Source: Rhizobium glycinendophyticum (lineage in GTDB: Bacteria; Pseudomonadota; Alphaproteobacteria; Rhizobiales; Rhizobiaceae). Taken from it: a stretch of 64,000 bases of DNA. Below the pieces are notes generated by a model. It was not told where the DNA came from, made no database searches, and saw only the letters and a program-made list of their open reading frames with translations. The stretch lies in contig NZ_VFYP01000006.1 of the NCBI RefSeq assembly GCF_006443685.1, positions 86,681 through 150,680 of the forward strand, written 5' to 3'. The translations under genes were made by a program, and so were the position numbers. Positions 34,514-44,138 of this stretch are shown in pieces (within the stretch, counting starts at the first letter, position 1; the number at the start of each line of letters is the position of its first letter).

Positions 34514-35458
34514 TCAGCCTACAACTGAGCGGCTCCAACCCGACTTGATGACCTGCGCTACCTCGTCAACGAACAGGCGCGTCTTCGTCGGCACCAGTCG
34601 CCCGTGCGGTAGGATGGCGTACACACCACCTTCACTCTTTCCCGTCCATCCGGGTAGGACTTCGACCAGTTTGCCCGTGCGGAGAGCCCTGCCAGCCATC
34701 CAGTCAGAAGTGAAGAATATCCCTGCGCCGGCAATCGCCGCATCTAGCAATGCCTCTGAGTTATCCGCAACAAGCGCGTAGTTCGGCCGTAGGACCGTGC
34801 GACGTCCGTCTTTGGACAGTGGCCAGTCCGGCCAATCTGAATAGGCTGTAAATCCGAGACATGAATGGTTCAGCAAGTCAGCAGGCTTCTCAGGCGTGCT
34901 GTTGCCTTCGATATAGCTAGGGGCAGCCACAAGCAGGTTTCGGTAGGACGCAAGCCTACGGCTCGTCAAAGAGCTGTCTCGCTGAACACCTGCAGCGACC
35001 CTGATGGATACATCGAACCCCTCTGCCGCCACATGGACGAAACGGTCTGTGAAGCGAACGTCGAGCCGGATGTGTGGAAATCGAGCGAGGAATGCCGGCA
35101 GCATCGGACTGATCCATTGACGCCCGAACGTAACAGGGACGGAAACTCGAACCAAGCCTTGCGGGGCCACTGCTGCGTCGCTGGCCTCACGGCTGGCGCT
35201 AGCAAGCTCATCGAGCATGCCTTGTACCCGGCGACAGTAGACGGCACCGACCTCCGTCAATGTGATCTTCCGCGTGGTACGGGTAAGTAGTCGCACCCCG
35301 ACCCGTTGCTCGAGTTGCGTTACGCGTCGCGATAGCACCGAGGGGTCACGGCCTATTATTTTGGCGGCCTCGGTGAAGCTTCCCGCTTCGACAACCGCGA
35401 CGAAGGCGGCCAATTCATCAAGGCCGCCCCCACCCAAAAATTCCTGCATGTTTTGCAT
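34514..35458 (-). CDS. LysR-family transcriptional regulator
   Basis: 314 residues. HTH GLDELAAFVAVVEAGSFTEA, then DPSVLSRRVTQLEQRVGVRL, and an effector domain with FDVSIRVAAGVQRDSSLTSR. A second ATG three codons in (MQEFLGGGG) is an equally good start. It is divergent from the SDR gene at 35540 with 81 bases between starts, an AT-rich stretch with AACAT and ATGTT arms near 35490-35505, so that SDR gene is its likely target. Confidence 0.9.
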   Translation of the reverse strand: MQNMQEFLGGGGLDELAAFVAVVEAGSFTEAAKIIGRDPSVLSRRVTQLEQRVGVRLLTRTTRKITLTEVGAVYCRRVQGMLDELASASREASDAAVAPQGLVRVSVPVTFGRQWISPMLPAFLARFPHIRLDVRFTDRFVHVAAEGFDVSIRVAAGVQRDSSLTSRRLASYRNLLVAAPSYIEGNSTPEKPADLLNHSCLGFTAYSDWPDWPLSKDGRRTVLRPNYALVADNSEALLDAAIAGAGIFFTSDWMAGRALRTGKLVEVLPGWTGKSEGGVYAILPHGRLVPTKTRLFVDEVAQVIKSGWSRSVVG

Positions 35459-35539
35459 GATTGATTTGCATCACTGCCTGATTATCGACCAACATGCATA
35501 TGTTACATGACCTCGCTTCATCGTCCAGGAGGTTAAAAC

Positions 35540-36193
35540 ATGAAGACATTTCTAAGCATCGGATCCGGCCCGGGGATCGGCCTCGCCACAGCCGTACGCT
35601 TCGCCCGCGAGGGTTATCGGGTCGTGCTCAGCGCCCGCACCACCGACAAGGTTGAGCGCCTCGCAGAACAGCTCACAGCTAAGAACTATAATGCTGAGGC
35701 CCGCACAGTTGATGTTGGCAACCCAGAGAGCGTTGCGAGACTAGTAGCCGACGTGGAGAGTGCGTCGAGCGTTGATGTGCTTCATTTTAACGCGGCTTCA
35801 ATGAGAGTTGCAACGTTGGATGACCAACCACGTCAGAGCTTTAATTCTGACCTGGCTGTCAACATCGGTGGTGCGCTTGTCGCGGTGCAAGCGGTTGCCA
35901 AGGAAATGGCTAAGCGGGGGTCCGGCTCGATCTTGCTGACAGGCGGCGGTCTCGCGTTGTACCCCCACCCCGAGTACCTTTCCGTGAGTGTAGGCAAGGC
36001 GGGCCTGCGCGCCCTAGCCCATGCGATTTTTGAGCCCCTGAAGCAGAAGGGCGTGCACGTCGGGACTGTCACAGTCGCTGGATTAGTGACGACGGCTGAG
36101 GACGCCGCTGCCGTAGCGGAAGAGTTTTGGCGGCTACACGATCAGCCGGTGGGTTCGTGGGAGGTTGAGAAGGTCTACACACCGAAGGGGTAA
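35540..36193 (+). CDS. SDR-fold protein lacking the classical catalytic residues
   Basis: 217 residues. The cofactor motif is present as SIGSGPGIGLATAVRFAREG and followed by VVLSARTTDKVERLAEQL, so it has the Rossmann fold. Where SDRs have Ser and YxxxK it reads LLTGGGLALYPHPEYL and then SVSVGKAG: the Lys remains, but Val stands at the Tyr position and no Ser is in place. It may be a regulatory or altered-mechanism SDR. GGAGG lies 6 bases upstream of the ATG. Last gene before the transfer region. Confidence 0.8.
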   Translation: MKTFLSIGSGPGIGLATAVRFAREGYRVVLSARTTDKVERLAEQLTAKNYNAEARTVDVGNPESVARLVADVESASSVDVLHFNAASMRVATLDDQPRQSFNSDLAVNIGGALVAVQAVAKEMAKRGSGSILLTGGGLALYPHPEYLSVSVGKAGLRALAHAIFEPLKQKGVHVGTVTVAGLVTTAEDAAAVAEEFWRLHDQPVGSWEVEKVYTPKG

Positions 36194-36344
36194 TTGCGCA
36201 GCAGGATTTGGAGGGCGCGCCTCGGATTGCGATGCCCTCTACCTTCTGTGCCAAGGAACCGGGCGGGCTCCGGGATTTTGGTCCGTATCGGCGATAGTGC
36301 ATCCACAGAGGACCTGTTCCACCTGACACTGGGCGGAGTATGAA

Positions 36345-37049
36345 ATGCAACACTGGCTGGATAAGCTGATTGATGTCGCAGCGCTTCGAGGTGACGAAAA
36401 TATTTTGAAGAGTGCACTGGGTCATCTTGCTGAACAAGCGGGATTCAGCGGATATGCCTACCTTTACATTCAACCAGGGCATACGGTCGCCGCATCCAAC
36501 TATGCCCCGGAATGGCGGGGACTTTATTTCAAGCGAAAGTTCGATGCTCTCGACCCGATCGTCAACCGCGCCAAGTCACTGAAGCAGGCTTTTGCGTGGA
36601 GTGGCGAACAGGAGCGAAAGCGCCTTTCCAAGGAAGAGCGGGAATTTTTCGACCGCGCAGCCGATTTCGGCATCCGCTCTGGGATTACCATTCCCATCCG
36701 GGGGTCCAACGGCTCGACGTCCATGTTTACACTGGCGTCCGACATGACCACTATCCATCTTGAGCGCGAGATCAATCCCGTCGCGGCCGCAGCAGCGGTC
36801 GGCCAGCTTCATACAAGAATGTCTCTGTTGCCGCTGACGCCGACCGACCAATACCCGGACTACCTCGACCCAAAGGAGGCTGCCTACCTGAACTGGATCG
36901 CTGTCGGCAAAACCATGGACGAAGCCGCCGACCTGGAGGGGGTCAAATACAATTCCGTGAAAAGTAAGATCGAAGAAACCCGAAAGCGACTTCAAGTCCA
37001 TACGATGCCACATCTTGTGGCGCTGGCTATCCGCGCTGGCCTTCTCTGA
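36345..37049 (+). CDS. traR: TraR, AHL-responsive activator of conjugal transfer
   Basis: 234 residues, exactly the length of Agrobacterium TraR and starting MQHWLDKL. The N-terminal autoinducer domain keeps the acyl-homoserine-lactone contacts Trp57, Tyr61, Asp70 and Trp85. [10 protein letters not shown] follows, and the C-terminal LuxR HTH reads [20 protein letters not shown] and [16 protein letters not shown]. With bound 3-oxo-C8-HSL-type signal TraR activates tra genes at tra boxes (seen here at 37654 and 43532). The matching synthase gene traI is not in the window. It converges with traM. Confidence 0.95.
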   Translation: MQHWLDKLIDVAALRGDENILKSALGHLAEQAGFSGYAYLYIQPGHTVAASNYAPEWRGLYFKRKFDALDPIVNRAKSLKQAFAWSGEQERKRLSKEEREFFDRAADFGIRSGITIPIRGSNGSTSMFTLASDMTTIHLEREINPVAAAAAVGQLHTRMSLLPLTPTDQYPDYLDPKEAAYLNWIAVGKTMDEAADLEGVKYNSVKSKIEETRKRLQVHTMPHLVALAIRAGLL

Positions 37050-37058
37050 CGGCTCTGA

Positions 37059-37367
37059 TCAATTGACTGACACCTTCGGAATGTAACCGAGAAGCTCAAC
37101 GAGCGCATTCAACGCGCTCATCTGTGCGTGCATCTCGATCATGGCTTCAATGTATTCCAGGTGCTGTTGGCCGCCCGCAGCCTTGCCGATCTTATAGTCC
37201 TGCGGAAGAGCCTGAAACAACTGGTCTGCCTTCTCCAGGAGTTGCCTGTGCAGCCGGATGGCATTCACAGCCAACACCTCCATATCCGGACCTGGCAGTC
37301 CGCGCGTCAGCCCAATCACCGGGCGTAGTTCGCTTGTCGCGGACGCGCTAAAATCATTCGAAGTCAT
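37059..37367 (-). CDS. traM: TraM, TraR antiactivator
   Basis: 102 residues, same length as Ti-plasmid TraM. The family wording is clear: ELRPVIGLTRGLPGPDMEVL, EKADQLFQALPQDYKIG, then EMHAQMSALNALVELLGYIP and KVSVN at the end. TraM binds TraR and stops transfer until the quorum is reached. The two genes face each other with a 9-base gap. In some Ti plasmids traM is itself driven by TraR, and a tra box lies 287 bases upstream here. Confidence 0.95.
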   Translation of the reverse strand: MTSNDFSASATSELRPVIGLTRGLPGPDMEVLAVNAIRLHRQLLEKADQLFQALPQDYKIGKAAGGQQHLEYIEAMIEMHAQMSALNALVELLGYIPKVSVN

Positions 37368-37680
37368 CGGTGATCCAACCCTGGAAATTTGTCCGCGGTG
37401 CGCCCCCGCAAACGCTAATCCCTGAACCCAAGCCGGGGGTTGGAAACTGTGTGCACAGTCCTGCGACCTTTAGCACCGAGGCACCTGGACATACGTCACA
37501 GGCCCCCGGCCAAATGGTCAGAGGATTCCGATGTTGTTTCGGCCAACATCAACCTTTGCACGAGGTTTCCACACCCCGGGGCAGCGCGTACTGCCCTGCC
37601 CCGTCTTATAAAAGCTCACGACTGTTTCCGCTAGGGCATTGGAAAGACAATCGGTCTGCAGATCTGCAGAAAGCATCTGG
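37368..37680. other. Intergenic region between traM and traH
   Basis: 313 bases without a convincing gene. It holds a tra-box-like palindrome at 37654-37671 and a smaller inverted repeat (ACTGTG, 2 bases, CACAGT at 37446-37459). On the minus strand TATAAG occurs near 37610, downstream of the box and pointing to traM. The region therefore probably carries the traM promoter. Confidence 0.5.
37654..37671. promoter_or_regulatory. tra box (TraR-binding palindrome)
   Basis: The core TCTGCAGATCTGCAGA (37655-37670) is a perfect 16-base palindrome. It matches the Ti tra box (ATGTGCAGATCTGCACAT) over the central GCAGATCTGC, with a C/G change three bases in from each end. The same core recurs at 43532-43549. 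It sits 10 bases past the traH stop and upstream of traM. Confidence 0.75.
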
Positions 37681-38307
37681 TTACGGCCTTGCGCCGATCC
37701 CCGAGAGATCAACCCTGATGCCAGCCTTGTTGGGATCGGAAGCTCCCGCTTCGGTCGCGAGTATCGCTGCAGCGCTATCGTCTTTTGAGTCGGCGCTATT
37801 TTTAGATTCTTCCTGATTGGCCGTGGCGGGGCGAGTGATTTTCTCCTGCCCCGGATCCTCGGCTCGGAATACCGCTACCCCTTCCAAATACCCCGTCTGC
37901 CAGGCAATGACCGCATCGTCCATGACCTGAGGCAGGGCTTCCTTGGCCGTGGGATTGCCATACCACTTCATGACGATACGAAAGACCTTGGCGAACAGCG
38001 CCGTCCCCATTTGGATATTCTCGCAAGGCTCGACCATCTCAGGCTTCAACTGACCGGCCTCGACGATGCCGAGGCCGGCCGGATACTGTGTGATCCCAAC
38101 GCGAACCGTGTTGCGGCCGAGATTGTCGCGGATGAGAGCGAGTGCCTCTTCCGCCGTTGTCGGCTTCGGCACGAGCACCACCCGGTTGCCAGAGCGCACG
38201 GTGATGGCCAGCGGGTCCTGCGACCCGGCCTTCGCGATGAACTGTTCAACGATCGCGGGCTTCAGGGAAGGATCGGCGCATTGCTGGATAAGGACGGCAT
38301 CGAGCAT
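37681..38307 (-). CDS. traH: TraH conjugal transfer protein
   Basis: 208 residues. The N-terminal two thirds resemble Ti-plasmid TraH: LDAVLIQQCADPSLKPAIVE, then VGITQYPAGLGI and KVFRIVMKWYGNPTAKEALP. The C-terminal 50 residues are low-complexity and acidic. The biochemical role is not established for the family. It is the last gene of the minus-strand traAFBH unit, 12 bases after traB. Confidence 0.87.
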   Translation of the reverse strand: MLDAVLIQQCADPSLKPAIVEQFIAKAGSQDPLAITVRSGNRVVLVPKPTTAEEALALIRDNLGRNTVRVGITQYPAGLGIVEAGQLKPEMVEPCENIQMGTALFAKVFRIVMKWYGNPTAKEALPQVMDDAVIAWQTGYLEGVAVFRAEDPGQEKITRPATANQEESKNSADSKDDSAAAILATEAGASDPNKAGIRVDLSGIGARP

Positions 38308-38319
38308 CCCAGGTACTCC

Positions 38320-39519
38320 CTATGTGTTGAAGGCCATAACGATGGGCAGGCTGAAGAGGCTTGCCCAGGCTGTGACACTCGCTTTCTGGATGGCAACGAT
38401 CGAAGTGTCTTCGGTCCACCAGCCGTTGCCAACGGCAACGACCACTTGCGGAGCGTGCAGCATCGATTGCAGGACCGGCCAGAGAATAAGCTGCTCGTAG
38501 CAGATCAGCGGCGCGATCCTTATTCCGTCAACCTCAACCAACGGGTTGCCGAAGAAGTCGGCCCGCGCGCCACCGCCCTGTCCGGTCCATCGCAACCACG
38601 GTTGCCACATCGAACCCGGGACCGGCATGCGCTCGCTATAAACGACCCTTGTCGCATCGGCCGAGATCGCCACCATGACATTGTCGTAGCCCCTGGCGTC
38701 TATGATAGCAGCACCTGCAATGACGGTGACTTCCAAGCCACGGAGACCTTCCTGCCAGACGTGGTCGGCGGTCGGCGTCCAGAAACCGAGCGCGCTCTCT
38801 GGAAGCACCACAACAAGCGCGTCCGGCCGTTTGGCAATTGTCCCACGCACCATGGCGATCAGGTCACGGTGATACTGAAGCGAGCCATCTCGCCCGAGGT
38901 TTGCCCCTTGTTCCAGATCGACGGCTATCCAGCCGGGTGCTAGTTTCGGGGGCGTCCAGTTCGTGGCGGACCAGACGTAAAGTCCTGCAAGGACTGCGAC
39001 CGCGATTTGCCGTCGTCGACCGGTCATGAAGACCAACAGGATCGCGGTCGCGCCCAATCCCCACCATCCCCAGCCGGGAAATAGCACCCCGGCAGCCGTC
39101 AAGGGATGCGCCCAGCCCGTAATGCCGAAAGGCGGCAGCCCTGTTAGCGCCATAGCAAGCAGATAGCGTAGCGCTCTCGCCGCGTCCGTCCCTCTTTTCC
39201 CGGAAGAGTCTCCACCACGAGGATTCGTCCAGAAGACTGCATGGATGATGACGAAGGACGCGGAAGCCACGACCCAAAGCACCAGTCCGGGCCAGAGATC
39301 GGCGCTATAGAAGTTGGCCCCGCCCCGGGGCAACCCGCGAGAGGCCGCCAGGAAATAGCCTGCCGCCACAAGTGACGCGATTGATCGCGACGGGGCCTTT
39401 GACCAGAGCAAGGGAAAGACCATGGCGAGCGGGAGATGAAGCACCTCCCCGCTCCAGCCGATCCACCCACAAACAATGGACGCGAGTATAAGAAGAGGAG
39501 ATTTCCAGCGAACGGGCAT
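38320..39519 (-). CDS. traB: TraB conjugal transfer protein (nitrilase-like)
   Basis: 399 residues from MPVRWKSPLLILASIVCGWI; the frame is open 84 codons further upstream but overlaps traF. The N-terminal half (about 1-200) has several membrane helices. The C-terminal half is carbon-nitrogen hydrolase-like, with VVLPESALGFW (Glu) and LICYEQLILWP (Cys), as in apolipoprotein N-acyltransferase relatives. It may process or modify a pilus or envelope component; in Ti plasmids traB raises transfer efficiency. Located in the inner membrane. Confidence 0.87.
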   Translation of the reverse strand: MPVRWKSPLLILASIVCGWIGWSGEVLHLPLAMVFPLLWSKAPSRSIASLVAAGYFLAASRGLPRGGANFYSADLWPGLVLWVVASASFVIIHAVFWTNPRGGDSSGKRGTDAARALRYLLAMALTGLPPFGITGWAHPLTAAGVLFPGWGWWGLGATAILLVFMTGRRRQIAVAVLAGLYVWSATNWTPPKLAPGWIAVDLEQGANLGRDGSLQYHRDLIAMVRGTIAKRPDALVVVLPESALGFWTPTADHVWQEGLRGLEVTVIAGAAIIDARGYDNVMVAISADATRVVYSERMPVPGSMWQPWLRWTGQGGGARADFFGNPLVEVDGIRIAPLICYEQLILWPVLQSMLHAPQVVVAVGNGWWTEDTSIVAIQKASVTAWASLFSLPIVMAFNT

Positions 39520-39535
39520 ATAGTCGCCACCCCAA

Positions 39536-40066
39536 TCACGGATCGAAGGTGAGGACCGGCCGCGCCAGACCGAGAAGACCAGAATCCGGGACCGGACCAA
39601 AATATCTGCTGTCATAAGAGCTCGCAAACGGTGAGTGAAGAAATAGATGGTCCGGTGGCACGACGCCGCCGGCATCGGGGTTGATCGCCCTGCCCTCGCC
39701 ATCCGTGCGCCACACAGACGATGCGGGAACCAGGCGACCATCGACGAGCACGTGATCAGCGATATCGACACGCTGTCCGGGAAGTGCTGCGACCGTCTTG
39801 ATCAACGGCGCGACTCCGCCGGCGCAGAGCCCTCGGCGCAGATATCCGCGCCGCCGCGCGTCTTCGAAAACGGCTGTTGTGGGGGGGCATAAAAAAACCA
39901 GATCGCCGATAGAGACCGGACGCTGGAGCTCCTCGATGCGCCAGAGGCCGAGCGGCTCGCTGGGGGTCAGGTTCAGCCGATAGCCGCCCGGGAACGCCGT
40001 CGCCGCCAGTGCCGACATGATGACGGCGGCAGCCGCGAGAAACTGAAGAATGCGCCTGTGCCTCAT
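39536..40066 (-). CDS. traF: TraF, pilin-processing signal peptidase-like protease
   Basis: 176 residues, S26 peptidase fold. One N-terminal membrane anchor ([15 protein letters not shown]), then the catalytic Ser in [14 protein letters not shown] and the Lys in [15 protein letters not shown], and the C-terminal [18 protein letters not shown]. TraF proteins mature and cyclise conjugative pilin. The ATG overlaps the traA stop (ATGA). Confidence 0.92.
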   Translation of the reverse strand: MRHRRILQFLAAAAVIMSALAATAFPGGYRLNLTPSEPLGLWRIEELQRPVSIGDLVFLCPPTTAVFEDARRRGYLRRGLCAGGVAPLIKTVAALPGQRVDIADHVLVDGRLVPASSVWRTDGEGRAINPDAGGVVPPDHLFLHSPFASSYDSRYFGPVPDSGLLGLARPVLTFDP

Positions 40067-43000
40067 TGCTTCAGCACCGGCGTCTGGCGCTGGGTGAGAC
40101 GCTGTTCCTCGGCTTGTCTTAGCGACTGGACGGTGCGCTCTTGGGCGGCGAGCTGTTGCGCTGTCCGCATCACCGGCCAGGATTGTTTCAGTTGCTCCTT
40201 CTGTTCCGGATTCATGCCCTCGGAGAGTTTTTCGTATAGCGCTCCGGAAGGCTCGCGCGCCGAGTTGCTCAGCAGCGTCCGTCCCCCGAACCGCTCGGTG
40301 ACGGCTTTGTTGAAACTGTCGATCTCAAGCTTGGTCTCACGATTGCTGAGCGCATACGCCATCGCCGCCGACAGATCGTTGCGGTCGATGGCGTCGCGCA
40401 CCCGCTCCAGCACAACACGCGCTGCCGGCGACAGCGCCGGAATGTCGGTCGAGACCCGCTGACGCAGGCTCTGCTCGTCCGCCTGGTGCCGCATTGTTGC
40501 CGTCTCGCGCATGTGCAGATATTGCTCAAGATCGCGCTTGAGAGCAGGCACATTGACCTCGGCGATGCGACGTGCCTCGCGCTCTGCCTTGCCTGCCAGA
40601 ATGCCGGTCTTGCCTTTCAATGGACCGATAGTCTCCGGCTCCGCCCCGAGCCTTTGCAGGACCTGCTTCGCCATCAACTTGTCTGCCAGGACAGAATCGA
40701 AGTTCATCGATCGGAAGGCGGTTTCAGGATCGGCGAAGACATAAGCGAAGCGCGCCGAGACTTCTTCCCATTGCCGCTTCAGGGCGGGATCGTTGCCAAG
40801 CTTGTCATCGACCGTATCGGCCACAGAGCCGGAAAATGTCTTGATCCCTGCGACCATGGGTGCGGCCTCCTTCATCGTTTGGGTCTTCGAGGTTTGGGTG
40901 AAGCCAAGGCGTGCGGCGAAAGCGCCAAGCCGCTGGCCGAGATCGACAAGCTTCGCCTTCTGGCGCAGAGTCCAGTCGAGCCGGTCGCGGACCAGCGTGC
41001 GCGCGACCTGCACGATGTGCAAGCCGCGCGTTTCGGCGAAACGCAGCGCCTCGCGATAGAGTTGGCCGCGCTCATAATCGAGCGTCGTTTCCTCAGCATT
41101 CTTTCGGGAGAGAACCTTGGCCAGGCCGCCGTTGAAGGCGAAGGACCGAGTCCCATAGTAGAGCTGCAGATCCTCACGATGGCGGGTCATCGCCACATAG
41201 GTCAGATGCCGATCCAGGGACAGGGAAGCGAGCACCTTGACCTTGTCGACCGTGGCGCCTTGCGACTTGTGAATTGTTGTTGCGTAGCCGTGATCGAGGT
41301 TGTTGTAGAACCGCTGTTCGACCACCACCAGGCGCCGCTGATCGCCCTCGCCCACGGTTGCAATAATGCGGTTCGGTTGAGCCTCGACGACATGACCGAT
41401 CATTCCATTCTTGAGCCCAAGCGATCCCTCATTTTTCAGGAAGACGATCTGGTCGCCGACATCGAAACGGCGTTCGCCGTCAACCGTTTTGAAGACATGG
41501 CCTTCACCGACAATGCCGCGTTCCACCAGCTTCTCGCGGGCCATGACGTTGAGCATGCGGACGTCGCGGCGCAGATGAGCGAGGATCAATGTTGTCTTCG
41601 TCCGATCGTAGTCGCGATTCCAATCGGCGACGAGACGATCGACGGCTTCCGACTTCAGACGAGAGCCGAGCACCCTGCCCTGACCCTCATAGGCAACGAG
41701 AGCCTTCTCGACATTGCCGCGCGCAAGATCGAGCGAAGCCTTCCGCATCCAGTCGTCGCGCTGGCGATAGATGGTTTCGAGTTCGGCGTAACCAATGCGA
41801 TTGACGATCGCGCGGAAGGCAGCACCCGCTTCGATCGGCTGAAGCTGCTCTGGATCGCCGACCAGCACGATCTTCGCACCCGCCCTTACCACGGCATCGA
41901 CAAAGCCGGCCATTTGTTTCGAGGCCACCATGCCGGCCTCGTCCATGACGAAGACCGTCTTGTCGTCCAGGACGTCACGACCACTGTTCCAGCGCAGCTC
42001 CCAAGACGCAAGCGTGCGACTCTGGATGCCAGCTTCCTTCTCCAGGCCCTCAGCTGCCTTGCCCGCAAGCGCGCCGCCGACAACACGATATCCAGCCATT
42101 TCCCAGGCCTCACGAGCCGCCTTCATCATCGTGGTCTTGCCGGCGCCTGCGCGTCCAACGACGGCAGCGATGCGGGCGGGTCCTGCAATGCGCTCAATCG
42201 CTGCTTTCTGCTCGTCGGACAGCCGCTCATGACGCCGGAACGTCGCACCCACTGCAGCCTCGGAGACCGCATGCGTCTGCTTAGCCGACAGCCACATGGC
42301 CTGCCGCGCCATCGTCGCCTCCAGCCGGATCAACGCTCGCGTCGAGTAGCGTGCCGGCAGTTTCTTGGCCGTGGCGAAATCGATCGTCTCGCGCTGCAGC
42401 CGCAACACGTCCGGGTTCAGGATGATCCTGATCATCAGCTGCTGGAAGACAGCGGGATCGTCGATGTAGCGATGCACGACCTTGGCGATGTCTCGCTCGT
42501 CGAAGACGCTCTTTTCCCGCGTGATCAGGTCGAGCACGATGGCAGGATTCTTCAAGATGCGGCGGGCGTTTTCCGTGCGTCGCTGCTCGTTCAGTTCGAC
42601 CCGTTCAAGCTCCGACCGAACACCTTGGCTTTCCGCCTTGCGCTCCATCGCCTTGGCCCCGACGCCGAGATGGATGGTGGGATCGAGATCGATCCCCTGC
42701 TTTTCGTAGGAGCGGCCGTCGACGCGAAGATCGATACCGCCAAGTGCCAGATGATGGTTCTGTCTTTCGAACCAGCCGTCGCGCAGCACATTGAAATCAT
42801 CCGTCGATCCGGCCCAGAGTTCGTAGAGGATCTTCCCGGACTTGGTCCGCACCGCCTGGCCGTCGTCGCCAATGACAGGGACCTTCTTCGAGCCAAACCC
42901 CTCCTCCGTCAAAGGCCGCAGCGTGGTCATCAGATGGATATGCGGATTGCCTGGATTGTCGTGATAAACCCAGTCAGCAACCATGCCCTTGGCGAGGATG

Positions 43001-43365
43001 TGTTTCTCGACAAAATCCCGGACCAGGGCGATGTTCTGCTCCGCCGACAGTTCGAGCGGCAGGGCAATCGTCAGGTCACGGGCAAGCTGCGCATCCGCAC
43101 GCTTCTCGAACGCTTCGAGCTTGTTCCAGAAGACTTCCGAAGCTCCGGCGACAGAACGATCAGCGGTCAGGGAGCGAACCCATCTCGGGGCGCCGGCAGG
43201 AAGGACGAATTCCTCGTGTAGCAGGCCCTGCTTGCGGGTGTAGTCGATCGTGCGAGCCTCGCGCTCGTACTCCATCTTCGCGCAATGCCGGTAGGCCGCT
43301 GACAGCACGACACTGCGGCCGGAGCCGCGGCTGACGATGCTGGCTGAGAAATGGGCGATGGCCAC
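40063..43365 (-). CDS. traA: TraA relaxase-helicase (MOBQ, Ti type)
   Basis: 1100 residues, full length, GTG start in [20 protein letters not shown]. The N-terminal MobA/MobL relaxase domain includes the metal-binding HIH in [13 protein letters not shown] near residue 142. The TraI-like helicase has Walker [20 protein letters not shown] near 407, Walker [15 protein letters not shown], and [14 protein letters not shown]. It nicks oriT (43447-43480), stays on the 5' end and unwinds the plasmid for transfer. First gene of traAFBH. Confidence 0.96.
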   Translation of the reverse strand: MAIAHFSASIVSRGSGRSVVLSAAYRHCAKMEYEREARTIDYTRKQGLLHEEFVLPAGAPRWVRSLTADRSVAGASEVFWNKLEAFEKRADAQLARDLTIALPLELSAEQNIALVRDFVEKHILAKGMVADWVYHDNPGNPHIHLMTTLRPLTEEGFGSKKVPVIGDDGQAVRTKSGKILYELWAGSTDDFNVLRDGWFERQNHHLALGGIDLRVDGRSYEKQGIDLDPTIHLGVGAKAMERKAESQGVRSELERVELNEQRRTENARRILKNPAIVLDLITREKSVFDERDIAKVVHRYIDDPAVFQQLMIRIILNPDVLRLQRETIDFATAKKLPARYSTRALIRLEATMARQAMWLSAKQTHAVSEAAVGATFRRHERLSDEQKAAIERIAGPARIAAVVGRAGAGKTTMMKAAREAWEMAGYRVVGGALAGKAAEGLEKEAGIQSRTLASWELRWNSGRDVLDDKTVFVMDEAGMVASKQMAGFVDAVVRAGAKIVLVGDPEQLQPIEAGAAFRAIVNRIGYAELETIYRQRDDWMRKASLDLARGNVEKALVAYEGQGRVLGSRLKSEAVDRLVADWNRDYDRTKTTLILAHLRRDVRMLNVMAREKLVERGIVGEGHVFKTVDGERRFDVGDQIVFLKNEGSLGLKNGMIGHVVEAQPNRIIATVGEGDQRRLVVVEQRFYNNLDHGYATTIHKSQGATVDKVKVLASLSLDRHLTYVAMTRHREDLQLYYGTRSFAFNGGLAKVLSRKNAEETTLDYERGQLYREALRFAETRGLHIVQVARTLVRDRLDWTLRQKAKLVDLGQRLGAFAARLGFTQTSKTQTMKEAAPMVAGIKTFSGSVADTVDDKLGNDPALKRQWEEVSARFAYVFADPETAFRSMNFDSVLADKLMAKQVLQRLGAEPETIGPLKGKTGILAGKAEREARRIAEVNVPALKRDLEQYLHMRETATMRHQADEQSLRQRVSTDIPALSPAARVVLERVRDAIDRNDLSAAMAYALSNRETKLEIDSFNKAVTERFGGRTLLSNSAREPSGALYEKLSEGMNPEQKEQLKQSWPVMRTAQQLAAQERTVQSLRQAEEQRLTQRQTPVLKQ

Positions 43366-43446
43366 GACGAAGGAAGCTCCAGGTTAGAACCGCGTTCGTC
43401 CGGAACGGCTGGGGCCACACGGCCCCGCCAGGGGTGCTGAGCAAGC

Positions 43447-43480
43447 ACGTCGCATCGCGACGTATAATTGCGCCCTTGGA
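43447..43480 (+). other. oriT: oriT nic region
   Basis: Inverted repeat ACGTCGC, 3 bases, GCGACGT (43447-43463) followed by ATAATTGCGCCCTTGG. This is the Ti-type nic region and has the layout of RSF1010/R1162 oriT (inverted repeat, then ...GCG^CCC...). By that analogy the nick falls on the plus strand between 43472 and 43473, and the strand running rightwards from 43473 would enter the recipient first. The exact nick position is inferred. Confidence 0.85.
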
Positions 43481-43531
43481 GCCATTCCTTCGGAACGGCC
43501 GGGATCATTCACCAAAGCATCTCCGTTGGCG

Positions 43532-43549
43532 ATCTGCAGATCTGCAGAT
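43532..43549. promoter_or_regulatory. tra box (TraR-binding palindrome), tra operons
   Basis: ATCTGCAGATCTGCAGAT is a perfect 18-base palindrome in the traA-traC intergenic region. It differs from the Ti consensus ATGTGCAGATCTGCACAT only by a symmetric change at positions 3 and 16. It should let TraR switch on traAFBH and traCDG together. Confidence 0.82.
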
Positions 43550-43621
43550 TTCAATTCAGGCACATCCGGAAGAGTCTGGGCGTCGCAAGTGCAACGCCCA
43601 GAGCTCAGAGGAGCAACCGGA

Positions 43622-43918
43622 ATGAAGAAGCCATCATCGAAGATCAGGGAAGAAATCGCCAGATTGCAGGACCAGTTGAGGCAGGCCGAGACCCGAGAGG
43701 CCGAACGCATCGGCCGCATCGCGTTGAAGGCCGGTCTCGGCGAGATCCAGATCGACGAAGCCGAGCTTCAGGCCGCTTTCGAGGAGATCGCCAAGCGGTT
43801 TCGCGGAGGCAAAGGTGCTGCGACCGGGAGAAAAACTGCTGGTGAGGGCAGAAGCGTCAGCGAGCCGTCCGCGACGCAGTCGCCTGGCACGGATGCGGGC
43901 GGGCCTGGTGAGGCTTGA
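43622..43918 (+). CDS. traC: TraC conjugal transfer protein
   Basis: 98 residues, the family length, starting [20 protein letters not shown] with GAGGAG 8 bases upstream. The first half is a probable coiled coil followed by [20 protein letters not shown]. In Ti plasmids TraC is an accessory factor of oriT processing with TraA, TraD and TraG. It is the first gene right of oriT and hence likely among the first to enter a recipient. Confidence 0.93.
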   Translation: MKKPSSKIREEIARLQDQLRQAETREAERIGRIALKAGLGEIQIDEAELQAAFEEIAKRFRGGKGAATGRKTAGEGRSVSEPSATQSPGTDAGGPGEA

Positions 43919-43922
43919 GCGG

Positions 43923-44138
43923 ATGGCCAAAGCGATGACGTCGGAGGCGCGCAAAAAGGACACGCGCGAAAAGATCGAGCTCGGGGGCCTGATCGTCAAG
44001 GCGGGGCTGCGCTACGAGAAGCGTTCTCTGCTGCTCGGTCTGCTGATCGACGCCAACAGGCGGATCAGGGGCGACGAGACAGAGAAAGCCCGGCTGGCGG
44101 CAATCGGCGCGGAGGCCTTTGGCAATGACGGCGAATAG
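43923..44138 (+). CDS. traD: TraD conjugal transfer protein
   Basis: 71 residues, exactly the known TraD size. It reads [20 protein letters not shown] and [20 protein letters not shown], the usual mobilisation-protein wording (not the F-plasmid TraD coupling protein). The stop overlaps traG by 14 bases. An accessory relaxosome role is known for the family. Confidence 0.94.
   Translation: MAKAMTSEARKKDTREKIELGGLIVKAGLRYEKRSLLLGLLIDANRRIRGDETEKARLAAIGAEAFGNDGE

Larger units (their letters stand above)
43366..43621. other. Origin of transfer region between traA and traC
   Basis: 256 bases between the divergent traA and traC genes. It carries a GC hairpin (GGGGCC ACAC GGCCCC, 43411-43426), the nic-region inverted repeat and the conserved nic sequence (43447-43480), and a tra box at 43532-43549 that can drive both operons. 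This is the same arrangement as in Ti plasmids. Confidence 0.85.

Noticed and set aside
36194..36344. Integration junction or attachment site between cargo and transfer core
   Set aside because: No integrase, tRNA end or direct repeat was found here; the boundary is just an ordinary intergenic region before traR.
37370..37816. Plus-strand frame across the traM-traH gap
   Set aside because: It runs through a tra box and the end of traH, has no ribosome site and no recognisable protein features.
40486..43221. A 911-codon open frame on the plus strand opposite traA
   Set aside because: It is the antisense shadow of the GC-rich traA gene, which shows clear relaxase and helicase motifs; the plus frame has no recognisable domain or ribosome site.
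43411..43426. GGGGCC ACAC GGCCCC hairpin as a terminator
   Set aside because: No T-run on either strand and it lies upstream of traA, so an oriT-associated structure is more likely.
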